Origin: Sycon ciliatum
Lineage: Eukaryota; Porifera; Calcarea; Leucosolenida; Sycettidae
Assembly (NCBI RefSeq): GCF_964019385.1
Contig: NC_088646.1
Span: forward strand, 19,254,407 to 19,318,406
Reading direction: 5' to 3'
DNA length: 64,000 bases
Of this stretch, positions 10,631 through 20,899 are shown one piece after another. Each line of letters starts with the position of its first letter. The stretch's first letter is position 1. A model generated the notes under the pieces. The model was not told the origin of the DNA and did no database searches. It saw only the letters and a list, made by a program, of their open reading frames with translations. Both the position numbers and the translations under genes were made by a program.

Positions 10631-11386
10631 TCATTTTACAACACCTGCCCCCTTGATGACATTCCACAAAATAATAAACCGACACCACGTTCCACATGCA
10701 CAACAGCAAAAGGAACCACAGCAAAACAGAACAACCAAAACCAACCAACAGCTTACATTGTAGCACAACAAAACTGGGCCACGACACAGGGCCAAACCAA
10801 GACACAAGAGCCGATGCTCTCAACCAAGCCGCACCACAGGGCCAAACCAAAAAACACAAGAGCCGACGCTCTAAACTCAGGCACACAAGGCCAATCGAAA
10901 CACGAGAGCTAAAGCTCCAACAAATAACAACATGCGCGCAGCAGCGCAAAATAAATCTACAACGCAAATTAATGCAGAACAAAACGACGAGAAGAGCAAC
11001 ATACCGACAACCAAACTCAACAACACAGCAACGAACTGAACAGCGAGAGAAACACGATCAGACAACACAGCGAGCAAGACAACAACAAGACGAACAACAA
11101 AGGACGACACACAGTCGGTGATGCCAGACTCATCCACTGGCCTCTGGCGAGCCACGGCCACACGCTCCATGCGGTACCTGCCGTCCCATGCTCCAATCCC
11201 CAGCTTCTGCCGGTCCAACCACCTGCTCTGCCTCCTCTTCCACCGTCTTGCGCTCCCACCAGCTCCTCTCTTGACCTCCTCCATTCCCACGCATACTTTA
11301 TAGTTTTACTTTGTTGTTGACGACGACGACGAACAGACTCACTACAAACGAACTCATCCTCTGCGTCCCGGGTTTCGGCACCACGT

Positions 11387-11618
11387 TGTAACGGAATCAC
11401 AGCCATTCCGTTCCCCGGGACGCAGGACACAAAGGACAAGACTTGTTTGTTTTACATTATTTGTATTGACAAGACGGAAATGGAGACAACACTCAAAGGG
11501 ACGAACAAGAAGACCGACAAAAGGACTCTCGACTACAAAATCGCGCATGCTCATATCACACATGCACGCGACTAGAAGAGACAGTTTGGGGAATGCCATC
11601 ACACAGGAAAACAACACA
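11387..11618 (-). repeat. TRIM-like element, 5' LTR
   Basis: 232-base copy, same length as its partner and differing by only a few bases. It abuts the tRNA-Lys gene. Confidence 0.75.
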
Positions 11619-11624
11619 CATTGG

Positions 11625-11697
11625 CGCCCAACGTGGGGCTCGAACCCACGACCCTGAGATTAAGAGTCTCATGCTCTACCGACTGAGCTAGCCGGGC
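11625..11697 (-). tRNA. tRNA-Lys (anticodon CTT)
   Basis: The minus strand folds as a complete 73-base tRNA: a 7-pair acceptor with two G-U pairs, a D arm GCTC/GAGC, an anticodon stem TGAGA/TCTCA with loop CTCTTAA (anticodon CTT), and a T arm GTGGG/CCCAC with TTCGAGC. Boxes A and B are canonical. The bases right after the discriminator are CCA, which animal tRNA genes normally do not encode. A TTTT that could end Pol III transcription lies inside the neighbouring LTR. It could be a true gene with chance CCA or a DNA copy of a mature tRNA. Confidence 0.9.
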
Positions 11698-12004
11698 CCA
11701 CATACCATAAACATCACACATCAATCACACCATACTCGCGCGTACACTTAGACCATATATGACATCAGACACTGGACTCCACAAGACAAGAACCAAATAC
11801 AACAACATGCGTAAATCAATACGAGACGAAATCCGCAACACAATGTTCTGGCTTGTGCGCGGAAGAAGCGTGTTGGCATCCAGGACTGCATATGAATTGT
11901 GCAGAGAAGATAATGCTCACTGATGTGATACATACTTGTAAACACGATACGGTTCTCTCACTATGTCTTTTCTGTCATTGTGGATATGCCTGTGCCTCTC
12001 TCAG

Positions 12005-12076
12005 CTATCCAACTGCATTTTGAAGGTGTCAGTGAAAACACCCAAGCAATTCTTTGGCAAGGCCACGCTTGGTGAG
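12005..12076 (+). CDS. RIMS-like: RIM-type gene, exon 12 (C2A, late strands)
   Basis: Acceptor CTCTCAG, donor GAG|GTGAGT, 72 bases (phase 0 to 0). LKVSVKTPKQFFGKATLGE is the C2 strand/loop LxVxVxD...FLGE, with the usual Asp replaced by Lys/Thr, so no calcium site here either. The next coding exon is 21.7 kb away because of the nested insertions. Confidence 0.82.
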
Positions 12077-12097
12077 GTGAGTGAACTCGGAGCAGGG

Positions 12098-12702
12098 TGT
12101 TACGTTTTCTTACTCTTAGTACTCCCTTGTGCCATTGTTCCAGCAGATGCTGCAGGTGTCGCTGACCTGCACAGTTTGTACGAGTACTTGTAGATTTATG
12201 CAGTGCGTGTCTACAGCTGTATTTGAATGTGTGCGTAGTGCACAGTTGCAGTCGTGCCCTAGGCCCTGTGTCTGTGATACGTGATTTGTGGTGCGTGTTA
12301 GCTTACACGTGGGAATGCTACGCGCTTTCATGTGACCTGCGTTACTTCCTTCTCACTGTACTTCCTTTTATGCATGTATCGCTGGCATATGCGACACGGG
12401 CCGGCCGGGCCGGAGTGTGTATTGGTTTTGGAAGCATGTGCCTTTTGTTCTGTGAGTTGTTGTTCGCATGCACATGTTGCTGGCTGCGTGGTAATGTTTT
12501 GGTTCTTGTTGTGTTGGACCAGTGCTCTAGATTCTACAACTTACAAGTAAAGTAGTTTGTAGCTGTTGTGATTTTACTATGTTCCATGGGTCTGAATTAT
12601 TGTGTTCTCCGGAGTGGAGTAAAACTGAACTGTGATTCGATTGTGTGCGGAAACCCGGTGTTGACGAAAGTGTGTTGACCTGGGCGCTGAGGAAAAGTAA
12701 CA
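12098..12702 (+). repeat. BEL/Pao 5' LTR
   Basis: 605 bases, TG...CA bounded, matched by 31351-31955. It follows the duplicated CAGGG. Confidence 0.93.
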
Positions 12703-12707
12703 TAAAC

Positions 12708-12725
12708 TGGCACCTCCGACGGGAT
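12708..12725 (+). other. BEL/Pao primer-binding site
   Basis: TGGCACCTCCGACGGGAT begins five bases after the LTR. Its complement has the form of a tRNA T-arm/acceptor 3' end with CCA. I did not assign the tRNA. Confidence 0.7.
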
Positions 12726-12761
12726 CCTTTTGCCTTTCCGTGGTTGCTGAGAGTCGTCGCC

Positions 12762-15503
12762 ATGAGTGAGGAGCGGTGTATCAGCCACAGATCGACGAAA
12801 GGAAAGGAACCCAAGCGATATGGATTTTCTGGAAGTGAGCGCTCGAGTACTCGTGCCAGTCCTGGGAGCACTGAACTCGTAGAATTGGAGAGAGCTCGAG
12901 TGGCCAGAAAAAGGGCAGAGGCCGAAGTGCGAGTGGCAGAGGAGATTGCTGCACTGCAGGAACAAGTTCTGCAGAGTAAGTTAGCTGTCCTGCAGAAACG
13001 GCAAGCCTTGGAGCAAGCTCGTTCCGAAGAAGAATCTGCGCACGAGTCGGCGGCAGGAGCTAGTCCGTCGCCTCGTAGAGAAATCGCTTCGGACGGGGAC
13101 GTGGTCTTCCAACGAAGTCGTGACGGCGCAAGTGCGACTCTGCGATCTTGTATGCCACCACGAGCGGAGTCGGACAGTGCAGTTACCGGTAGTAGGTTTA
13201 CGACTGATCCTCCGTTACCACTCGCGCGCACCAGTGTTGAAAATGTGAATACACTGGTAGCAGGAACAGCAGCTGCTCAGCTATCGCAGAATGTCCCGGA
13301 CGTCGTTGACGGTGTGTCTGAAGAGTCAGACCACTATGTGTCATCCAGTAGCGCCTCAAGTAGTGACACTGCTGGTGACTCTACAACTACTGGAACTACA
13401 ACTAACGCCAGTAGTGTTGAAAGTGATAACAGCCACACTGATAGTAGTACTGTTAGTCACTATGGGCCTGCTTCCAGGCGTGTTGGTACACGTGCTCTGG
13501 CCAACGCAGGAGTTGCGTCCAGAGGCGGAGCTGCCTGCACTACCCAGCCAGTACATATGCAGCAGCAGCAGCCGCCGTCACAGCAGCAGCAGCAGCCGCC
13601 GTCACAGCCGCCACGGCAGCAGCAGCTGCAGCAAGTCCATGTGCTTGGTAGCGCCGTGCGTCCAATGCTGCTGGAAGCAAGTGGACAGGCCCAGCCAAGC
13701 CCCGCTGCACCGAGAAGACTGATGACTCAGAAGAAGAAAAAATCGGAAAAACGACAGAAGAACAAGGACAAAGCCGAGCAAGCAGCTTCACTGTGCAGTG
13801 CCATGACGGAGACACTCTCACTCAACCCTGGAGCAGTGCCGTTCCAACCAGCGAAGCAAACACTGTTGCCTGGACCTCAGCTGGCACTGCCTGGACACCA
13901 GATGGCATCGCCTGGATTCATGCCATGGAACTCGCCTTATGCTGTTACCAGTCACCTGAAGGCGTTAGAGCTGCCCAAGTTTGATGGGAAGGTGCAAAGC
14001 TACCTGAAGTGGCGGCAGCGTTTCCTTCGGCTGATTGACGACAGTTACGCGATGTCGGAGAACCACAAGCTTGCGCATCTGAGGGAGGCCCTTGCTGATG
14101 GTTCTGCAGAGGAGCTGATTGCTGATGTCTTGGATGGACCTGGCGCATATAAAGCAATCATGGCCGAGTTGGAACGCTGGTACGGTGGCCAAGACCGAGA
14201 GCTGAACAACCAGGAAAGAGAGCTCATGGAGTGGCCAGTCTTGACCAATGAGCGTGACGTCAGCCAGCTGAAAAAGTTCGCCATTCGGCTCCGCAATACC
14301 CTGCTTAACATGGAAGCAGTCCAGGTGCAGCCAGGCAGAGAGTTATACCTGGCACTAACCCGGAAGATTCCTCGACGGCTCCTGGCACGCTACTTCGATC
14401 GTTATGATGATTCCAGCTGTGACATACAGGCATTCTCGCAATTCCTAATAACACACGTCCAGAAGCAGATGCGTGTTGAGGAACGAATTGGCCTGGGAGA
14501 CCGCCCACCAGTATCACTGCAGCCCAAGGAGCACCAAAACAAGAGTAATCGGCCGTTGCCCAGCAGGCAATATGGAGTCAGGGAGCGCACGTTTATCTCC
14601 AGTCCTGGGACTCCACGCTCAAGCGACTCGTCACAGCCTGGGCCGAAACGTAACTTGGTCGCTTCTAGCAGCCGCAGCAACTCCAGAAAAGAGCAAGCTG
14701 CCTCAGAGCAAAGACAGCATGCAGACAACAGCCATGCCTGTGGTAAGTGCGAGGGTGCACACCATATTGCAGATTGTGGCGAATTCAAGAGTCTGCCCGT
14801 GCAAAAGAGAAATGACACGATCCGGAACCTACGGCTATGCGTCAACTGCCTGGGAGATGGGCACTGGGCACGAGACTGCATGGCAGCGGTGTGCCGAGAG
14901 TGTCAAGGCAAGCATCATCATTTACTGCACCGTGAACGACAAGGCAGTTTTACACCATCACCACCAACGCGAAAAGAGGCTAGCCACCATGTGAACAGCG
15001 AATCCCAGCCAGCCAATGACGACGAGGCCGGCTTGACCTCATTCATGACGATACCGGTGAAGGTCGCTAATGGAACAGTGACTGCCACAGCCAACGTCCT
15101 TCTTGACTCTGGATCAACATGCAGCTTTGTCACAGAGAGGCTTGCACACCGACTACGGCTGCGAGGAGAGCGCAAGCCAGTGCATGTTGGTGTGCTAGGC
15201 GGTCAAGTTCTCTCAGGCGAGCGAGAGGTGGTGTCTCTGTCCCTTCATCAATATGACAGCCAGGAGATATCAGAAGTTGAGGCATATGTGCTGCCAAAGA
15301 TCACAAGCGACGTGCACGTTGCTGATTGGAGCCGTCTGCGTCACCAGTGGCCACATCTAGCAGACATTGATTTCCCTGCTGCAAGCAATCAACGCGCCAT
15401 CGACATCCTAATCGGGCTAAATTCAGCAGCACTGCACAGTGCACAGGAAGAACGGATTGGCAAGGCAGGTGAGCCCATTGCAAGGCGCACACCCTTGGGA
15501 TGA
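12762..15503 (+). CDS. BEL/Pao Gag-protease polyprotein
   Basis: The ATG at 12762 follows the primer-binding site; the frame is open further upstream into the LTR. In order: a Glu/Arg-rich coiled coil, a Ser/Thr and Gln-rich region, a DUF1759-type gag core (LPKFDGKVQSYLKWRQRFLR), CCHC-type zinc knuckles near CVNCLGDGHWARDC, and a retroviral-type aspartic protease with LLDSGSTCSFV. The frame stops at TGA (15501-15503) just where the family continues into the reverse transcriptase. The downstream sequence stays open in the same frame, so the break is one stop codon, not a frameshift. Confidence 0.88.
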   Translation: MSEERCISHRSTKGKEPKRYGFSGSERSSTRASPGSTELVELERARVARKRAEAEVRVAEEIAALQEQVLQSKLAVLQKRQALEQARSEEESAHESAAGASPSPRREIASDGDVVFQRSRDGASATLRSCMPPRAESDSAVTGSRFTTDPPLPLARTSVENVNTLVAGTAAAQLSQNVPDVVDGVSEESDHYVSSSSASSSDTAGDSTTTGTTTNASSVESDNSHTDSSTVSHYGPASRRVGTRALANAGVASRGGAACTTQPVHMQQQQPPSQQQQQPPSQPPRQQQLQQVHVLGSAVRPMLLEASGQAQPSPAAPRRLMTQKKKKSEKRQKNKDKAEQAASLCSAMTETLSLNPGAVPFQPAKQTLLPGPQLALPGHQMASPGFMPWNSPYAVTSHLKALELPKFDGKVQSYLKWRQRFLRLIDDSYAMSENHKLAHLREALADGSAEELIADVLDGPGAYKAIMAELERWYGGQDRELNNQERELMEWPVLTNERDVSQLKKFAIRLRNTLLNMEAVQVQPGRELYLALTRKIPRRLLARYFDRYDDSSCDIQAFSQFLITHVQKQMRVEERIGLGDRPPVSLQPKEHQNKSNRPLPSRQYGVRERTFISSPGTPRSSDSSQPGPKRNLVASSSRSNSRKEQAASEQRQHADNSHACGKCEGAHHIADCGEFKSLPVQKRNDTIRNLRLCVNCLGDGHWARDCMAAVCRECQGKHHHLLHRERQGSFTPSPPTRKEASHHVNSESQPANDDEAGLTSFMTIPVKVANGTVTATANVLLDSGSTCSFVTERLAHRLRLRGERKPVHVGVLGGQVLSGEREVVSLSLHQYDSQEISEVEAYVLPKITSDVHVADWSRLRHQWPHLADIDFPAASNQRAIDILIGLNSAALHSAQEERIGKAGEPIARRTPLG

Positions 15504-16201
15504 GTCTGTTTCGGTTCAGCCATACAAGACAGCTCTGTCCAGCACACCCATCATGCCCTGGAACTAACACAGACAGGTCTCGACTCGCTTGTCCGTAACT
15601 TCTGGGACTTGGAAGCGGTCGGCATGCGACCGTCTGCTGAGAGCTACTTGTCACCTGACGAACGCCATGCTGAGGAAATGACTCGACAGCAGCTAGGGTA
15701 CGCAGATGGTCGATTCGTTGTCGGTATTCCCTGGCAGAATGGAGCGCGTCCTCAGATCACGAGCAACCGAGTGCAGGCCGAGGATCGGCTGCGTTCGCTA
15801 CTGAGGTCTCTAGAGAGAAGACCAACCGTTCAGATTCGCTATGCAAAGGTGCTGGAGGAGTACCTACAGAAGGCGTACATTCAGGAGCTGACATCTGATC
15901 AAGTCCAGCAATGTGGCCGTGAGCAATGGTTTCTGCCGCACTTCGCAGTAGTCCGCGAAGACAAGGCTACAACTAAGGTCCGTGTTGTGTTTGATGCTGC
16001 AGCTCGCTTCAACGGCACGTCCATCAATGAACACATGTACGCTGGGCCACGACTGCAAAATGACCTCGTCACAGTACTGATCCGGTTCTGCATGCACCCT
16101 GTGGCACTGATTGCTGATGTGTCGGAGATGTTCCTTCAGGTATCACTACAGCCTGAGGATCGCAGATATCACCGATTTCTTTGGAAGACCGGGGACGGAG
16201 T
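15504..16201 (+). pseudogene. BEL/Pao pol, part 1 (RT N-terminal half)
   Basis: Open in the same frame as the gag-protease after the stop at 15501. It contains the linker and N-terminal reverse transcriptase (REDKATTKVRVVFDAAARFN; AGPRLQNDLVTVLIRF; DVSEMFLQVSL), as in BEL/Pao. It is cut at 16201 by the Gypsy element and resumes at 28403 after the duplicated GAGT. Confidence 0.88.
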
Positions 16202-16448
16202 TGTAATAGGTGTATGTATGCTACGACCTGAATACTCACCATTTGTATTTCCCGCTCGTTCCCATTGGCAATGAGCCACTCACATAGAAGAGCGCATGCT
16301 CCAGGTTCTGTCTGTTCTAGTCTAGTCTTGAGTTGTCGTTGTCCTGTTCTCCTTCTGTTTACACTCTTATCGAATACTTCTAATTATCCAATCATAATAC
16401 CCTTGTGTTCCGGTGTGAGGGGGCATTATTAGCCGGGAGCAGCTAACA
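16202..16448 (+). repeat. Gypsy A 5' LTR
   Basis: 247 bases, identical to 28152-28398 as far as I could compare. Confidence 0.93.
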
Positions 16449-16825
16449 CTGGTGGCAGCGGAAAACGTCCACCACTACATCGCTGGCGGAGTATGTACGC
16501 CTTCGGAGATCGCCGACTATGAAGAACCACGAAGGCCCACGCAAGTGAAACCATATCCTCATCCACTCTCTTCGTCAATATTTTCCTATCTGCATTGTGT
16601 TTCTTTCTGCTCGTCGTTTTCTTGTTGCATGCATTGTTTACCATGGTTTACAGTCCATAGGTCAAGCATTGGCGCCAACCTGTCTGGCCAAACATTTTCG
16701 TAACATTTTCTGTGTCCGTGTTTTGTGCATACTGGCTGCTGTCTAGTGTCTTGTTAGGATATCTGCTAGCTGGGTAGTAGAGTCTAGCTACACTGTGTCC
16801 GTAGAGTAGTTGCCTATTTGGAATA

Positions 16826-18152
16826 GACCAATCCCGAAAAGATTGTCTGGGTTCGAAAGGGGGCATGTCAACTGAGAGTACACTGTACAGCACATACATG
16901 GCACTACCTGATCAGCATGCCGCACAGGACGTGTTTGATAGTTCGCGTGTGAATGCGAGGGTAAGTACACGGTTTTCTCGTTAGTTGCATGCAAGAGAGA
17001 CGATGCGACAGAAAGCAAAGCGCTTCGTAGTTTTCTCTCTCGCACTGGTAATGATCTGCTGTTGGAGTTGAAATGCTAAGACATAATCCTTGTTTCGCTC
17101 TTCTGTGTAGTGTGAAGAGGTCAACGAACATGTAGAGCTCACTTTGATGAAGCAGGCAAGGCTGTGAGCGCTGTGGCTCAAAGCGATAGGCCCTAAATCT
17201 TACGAGATATTTCGAGTGCTATTGTTTGTTGCGAGCGCTTCGTCTTCGATGAGTCCTGCCTCTTTCCTGGCAGCTGCCCTCCTATAGGACCAACCACGAA
17301 GTGACTGTACTCATCTGCAGCCGATCAAAGTTATATTGCACAAGACTGAGATATCGTTTTCGCCAAGCCAGTGCCCCGCCAAAGGCCATCGCCGTGTCAC
17401 ACCGTCGGAACTAGTTCATGATGAGAAACATCATTCGCGCGAGCGTGATGAAGAACTATTTCGAAAGACACCATAGTCTTTACCCCTGGGACGACAACTA
17501 TGTGCACGTCCTGCAAGGGGAGAATGTCACCAGCGACATCACCGAAGACGACGGCAGTATTTCGGAAACCTGGAGTCAGCGGAGGTCGTCAAGCTCCTCC
17601 GCGATCCGGTACATGTACAGTATAGGTGACATGTCGACACGAGCGTGCGGAAACACAGCATACACTGTAGTAATGTTGCAAGAGTTTGCGGAAGGAGTCC
17701 AAGTCGGGAAATCCATCAGCTCCAAAAGCTACCTGTAGGTGGGCGATGAGACTCCAGCTTCAGACTACAACAGTCAGGACTTGTAAATAGTTGAACTTTG
17801 TGAAGCAGCAGATCGAGAAGTTAGCTGAAATCGTAGCTGTTGCAGTATGTCGGCGCTATGTAGCTTGCATTTTTTACGGAGAGTCGATCGCCACGCGAAT
17901 GTTTCTCTCCTCACCGAGAGCTATCTGGCCTCCAAACTCCGTCAGGGTCTGCCTAAGGTACCGAAGGTCCTTTGACTAGCTGCTGGCAGGACTCCATCAA
18001 ATCCTTTAGCTTCAGCTCGGCGAGCAAAAGTCTCTCTCTCCTCCGCCATGAGCTGACACACACAAACTGAATACAAAACGATGCACTTCACACGTGCTGG
18101 CTTGCACGCGTGCCCCCTTTCACGAACCCAGACAATCTTTTCGGGATTGGTC
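16826..18152. mobile_element. TIR DNA transposon, non-autonomous, in the Gypsy A leader
   Basis: GACCAATCCCGAAAAGATTG at the left matches the reverse complement at 18120-18152. The inverted repeat is about 40 bases with a 2-base indel. Both ends are bordered by TA (16824-16825, 18153-18154), suggesting a Tc1/mariner-like target. The 1.3-kb interior has only short frames (for example 17418-17738) that resemble no transposase I know. The interior is not obviously derived from Gypsy. Confidence 0.75.
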
Positions 18153-18318
18153 TATTGTCTCTGCCAAATTTAGTTGTTTGTCGCTACGCACGATAGGTTA
18201 CGTAATAGATTTAGAATTAGATCGATAGTTGATCGAGGCGTCGATCGAGTCCACGGGAAATTTTTGCAGATAATTTTTTTCGAAAATTCAAAAATACAAA
18301 AACAATTTTTTTTTCACA

Positions 18319-19380
18319 ATGGGCCGTTCAGCGAAATCCAAGAGACAAGAAAAGCTAGAGCGTAGCTTCGCTGAAGCTGGCTGTGACATGAGCATTGCTG
18401 AAGAGCGCGAGAGTTCGCCGGTACAAGGGTTGTCCCATCGTTTTCGTTTGCCGGACACAGACACACCACATGCACGTCCACTGCCGAAGCCAGTTTTGCT
18501 TCCTGAGACATTCGGAAATCAGCCAGGCCAAGATTTCACCACGTACATGAGGCATTTCGTCCACACATGCGAGCTGAGTGGGTACGACGACGAACAAAAG
18601 CTACGGCTACTACCTGCTCGCCTTGTTGGTACCGCTCATGAGATGTTCACCGAAATTCTAACTCACACGCCTGACATGAACTTTTCCGACACAGTCGAGG
18701 CTCTGCATGTCCGTCTTGAGCCGCCCCAGCAAGCATTGATGCACGAGGCCAGTCTTCGCCAGCGAGTGAAGCTGGCGAGTGAAACTCAGCACGGGTATGC
18801 CACGGAACTTCGTCGGCTCGCTCGTCGAGCCTACCCAGGACAACAAGGTGCACTGCTTGATTCAATGCTTTTGCAACTTTTTATTGATGGCCAGGCATCG
18901 AAGGATTTGCGCTTGGCGTTGGCGTCACCTCGGCCCACTGATTTGGATGCGGCGGTCCAAAAGGCCATCGAGGTAGGTGCTATTTATGCTCGCGAGCAGG
19001 CCCGCACCGTACCTCACCAGTATGCACAGCCCGTATTTGCTGCTGCTCCGGAAGTGAAGCCCGGTCGCACTGCTCATGGTCGTGACCCCTACACAGCAGT
19101 CGGTCCACTGAAGTCGGAATCTGAGCGAGACCAGTTGGCTTCGCTTTTGTCGAGATTTGATTCGCGTCTCTCTGCTTTGGAGGCGAAAATGGAGAGCGTG
19201 AGTCTGTATCGCCCCACCCGACCCCAGCAAGACCATGTACGTTTTGTTGCTCGTGGTGCTGGTGCTGGTGCGCCTAGTCGTGGTCGTGGCCACAGTTTTG
19301 CGAGGCCTGTCCGTGGAGTGTGCCATGGATGTGGTGAAGAGGGCCACTTCATTGCATCTTGCCCGCACGCAAAAAACTAG
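18319..19380 (+). CDS. Gypsy A Gag
   Basis: 353 codons from the first ATG after the leader. A basic N-terminus precedes a capsid-like helical region (FVHTCELSGYDDEQKLRLLP; LLLQLFIDGQ-type helices), and a single CCHC knuckle CHGCGEEGHFIASCPH sits at the C-terminus. The stop TAG (19378-19380) comes directly after a slippery heptamer (19371-19377), so Gag-Pro is probably made by -1 frameshifting. Confidence 0.88.
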   Translation: MGRSAKSKRQEKLERSFAEAGCDMSIAEERESSPVQGLSHRFRLPDTDTPHARPLPKPVLLPETFGNQPGQDFTTYMRHFVHTCELSGYDDEQKLRLLPARLVGTAHEMFTEILTHTPDMNFSDTVEALHVRLEPPQQALMHEASLRQRVKLASETQHGYATELRRLARRAYPGQQGALLDSMLLQLFIDGQASKDLRLALASPRPTDLDAAVQKAIEVGAIYAREQARTVPHQYAQPVFAAAPEVKPGRTAHGRDPYTAVGPLKSESERDQLASLLSRFDSRLSALEAKMESVSLYRPTRPQQDHVRFVARGAGAGAPSRGRGHSFARPVRGVCHGCGEEGHFIASCPHAKN

Positions 19381-19428
19381 GTTGGACTGGTGACACGGGG
19401 CCGCCGTCAGTCGTCCGAGTGGAGCCCC
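19371..19428 (+). promoter_or_regulatory. Putative -1 ribosomal frameshift signal (gag-pro)
   Basis: A AAA AAC lies in the correct zero-frame phase (codons gca-aaa-aac-TAG). The protease frame is exactly -1 relative to gag and overlaps it from 19359. A GGGGC (19397-19401) / GCCCC (19424-19428) stem begins about 20 bases downstream, a plausible stimulatory hairpin or pseudoknot part. Confidence 0.75.
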
Positions 19429-19900
19429 TCGAGGAGGTATGTGGTGCGATCTCACCCATTATTGTGCACGTTGATGTTTGTCTTTCGTCTTCGTCTTCGT
19501 CTCCTGTTGTTGCTCTTGTTGATTCTGGTTCAAGTGTGTCGTTAGTGCATTCTAAATTGTTGCCTAATTTGACAGAGCGACCTCCTCTAGAGTCTGCTCC
19601 GCGGTTGTGTGCAGTCAATGGCGCACAACTTCCTGTCGTTGGATCCATGGATCTGTGTATGTCGCTAGGAAATCTGTCTTTCCAGCACACGGTTGTTGTG
19701 TCTCCTGGTATTCACTGTGACATGATTCTTGGTTCCGATTTTTTGTTGCAGCATGGTGGTGTATTAGATATTGCTCGTGGTGTTGTGATGTTTGGCGATG
19801 TGTCTGTTCCGTTGCATGTTTCTGGTTCCGGGTGTCCTCCGTCACGTACGCCCTATGATCGTATTGTTCCGCGTAATACTTCCCCCTCATGTAATACTCA
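19381..19900 (+). CDS. Gypsy A protease (5' part of pro-pol)
   Basis: Open from 19359 in the -1 frame relative to gag. It contains the aspartic protease active site VVALVDSGSSVSLV and the flap/ILGSDFLLQ motif. The frame runs into the X-Y insertion at 19901; sequence beyond that (to a stop at 19922) belongs to the insertion. The empty site would leave protease and RT in one continuous frame. Confidence 0.82.
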
Positions 19901-20072
19901 TTATCACTCCCCCCTCACGTGACCGCGGACTCCTGCATATACACTCACACAATAACCACACAACTGTTTGGGGATAGCGCGCTTCTTGTATTATGCCAAA
20001 CTTGACACGCTGAGTCCAGCTTGACTCAGCTGAGTCCCTAACTGCAATTTACTGCTCTAACATGAAGCCGTG
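19901..20072 (+). repeat. Terminal block X
   Basis: About 172 bases from TTATCACTCC to GAAGCCGTGCCT, repeated with near identity at 20599-20773. Confidence 0.85.
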
Positions 20073-20099
20073 CCTGGAAGAAGAGAAAGAGCGAAAAAA

Positions 20100-20598
20100 A
20101 AAAAAAATTCTGGCCTTCTGCAAGCAATAGCAAGTAATGAGTGACGGCTGTGTAAAGTCGCACAACCATGCAGTCGACCGGATGATGGTGAGTGTCCGGC
20201 ACACATCTTGCTCTGCTGCTCCACCTGCGCATACCTGATACGGTGGTGCGCTTACGGGCGGGCTGCCTGGGCCCCAGATGCCTCCTTGATGCGCCACGGA
20301 GTGCCGTCGAAGCACCTGTATCACTTCGGTGATCCAAATGCGAATGCAGCCTTGCCGGTCGCCCGCCGGCCTGCCGCCTACGCGACCAGCCTGAGACTGG
20401 CCCTGCCGCATTTGGCGCTTCTAAACGCTGCGATCCGGTAGACAGCTCACTGGGCTGCCAAAAACGTGACTGGCTTGAGGACAGTTCCATACTGGGCAGG
20501 GCGCCCAGCTCAGGTCGCACGCCGTGGCGGCGTGAGCTGGGCGCGGTGAGGGTTGGTGATAACTACAGTTTCCTCCTTCCTCCTCCGGAAACTTCCAT
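20100..20598 (+). repeat. Terminal block Y
   Basis: About 495 bases from ATTCTGGCC to CTTCCAT, near-identical to about 25240-25735. It contains the 12-base-pair stem GCGCCCAGCTCA/TGAGCTGGGCGC near its right end (20499-20542). Frames exist on both strands but match no known family. Confidence 0.85.
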
Positions 20599-20773
20599 TT
20601 ATCACTCCCCCCTCACGTGACCGCGGACTCCTGCATATACACTCACACAATAACCACACAACTGTTTGGGGATAGCGCGCTTCTTGTATTATGCCAAACT
20701 TGACACGCTGAGTCCAGCTTGACTCAGCTGAGTCCCTAACTGCAATTTACTGCTCTAACATGAAGCCGTGCCT
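20599..20773 (+). repeat. Terminal block X'
   Basis: Second copy of X. It diverges after GCCGTGCCT into the inner region. Confidence 0.85.
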
Positions 20774-20899
20774 CCCAAAAATAATGGGGGTGGCCTCGCC
20801 GCACGCTATCCCCTATTCTTGGTCCCGTCGATCTCTGTGCTGTTCGCTGTAGACCTGTGATGGCATGCCTGATTCGGTATACAGTGAAACCAGTAGCTA

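Larger units (their letters stand above)
10327..11618 (-). mobile_element. Small non-coding LTR element (TRIM-like)
   Basis: Two direct repeats of 232 bases (10399-10630 and 11387-11618) are nearly identical. On the minus strand they begin TGTGTTGTTTTCC and end CCGTTACA. Reading minus, a primer-binding-like TGGTGCCGAAACCCGGGA follows the first LTR after three bases, and a purine tract (AAGGGGGCAGG) lies just before the second. The 756-base interior is A/C-rich on + and encodes nothing recognisable. The distal LTR carries a tandem duplication of its last 72 bases (10327-10398). No clear target duplication was found. It needs proteins from another element. Confidence 0.75.
9951..12004 (+). other. 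Intron 11 of the RIM-type gene
   Basis: Holds the small minus-strand LTR element (10327-11618) and a tRNA-Lys next to it. The remainder has no recognised content. Confidence 0.6.

Noticed and set aside
12223..12555. A 110-codon frame duplicated exactly at 31476-31808
   Set aside because: The duplication is the BEL/Pao LTR pair. The frame has no domain and lies in LTR sequence.
20038..20520. Minus-strand frame of about 160 codons in block Y (and its copy at 25034-25657)
   Set aside because: It is conserved only because the DNA block is duplicated. Low-complexity Arg/Ser composition, no domain, and overlapping frames on the other strand are just as open.
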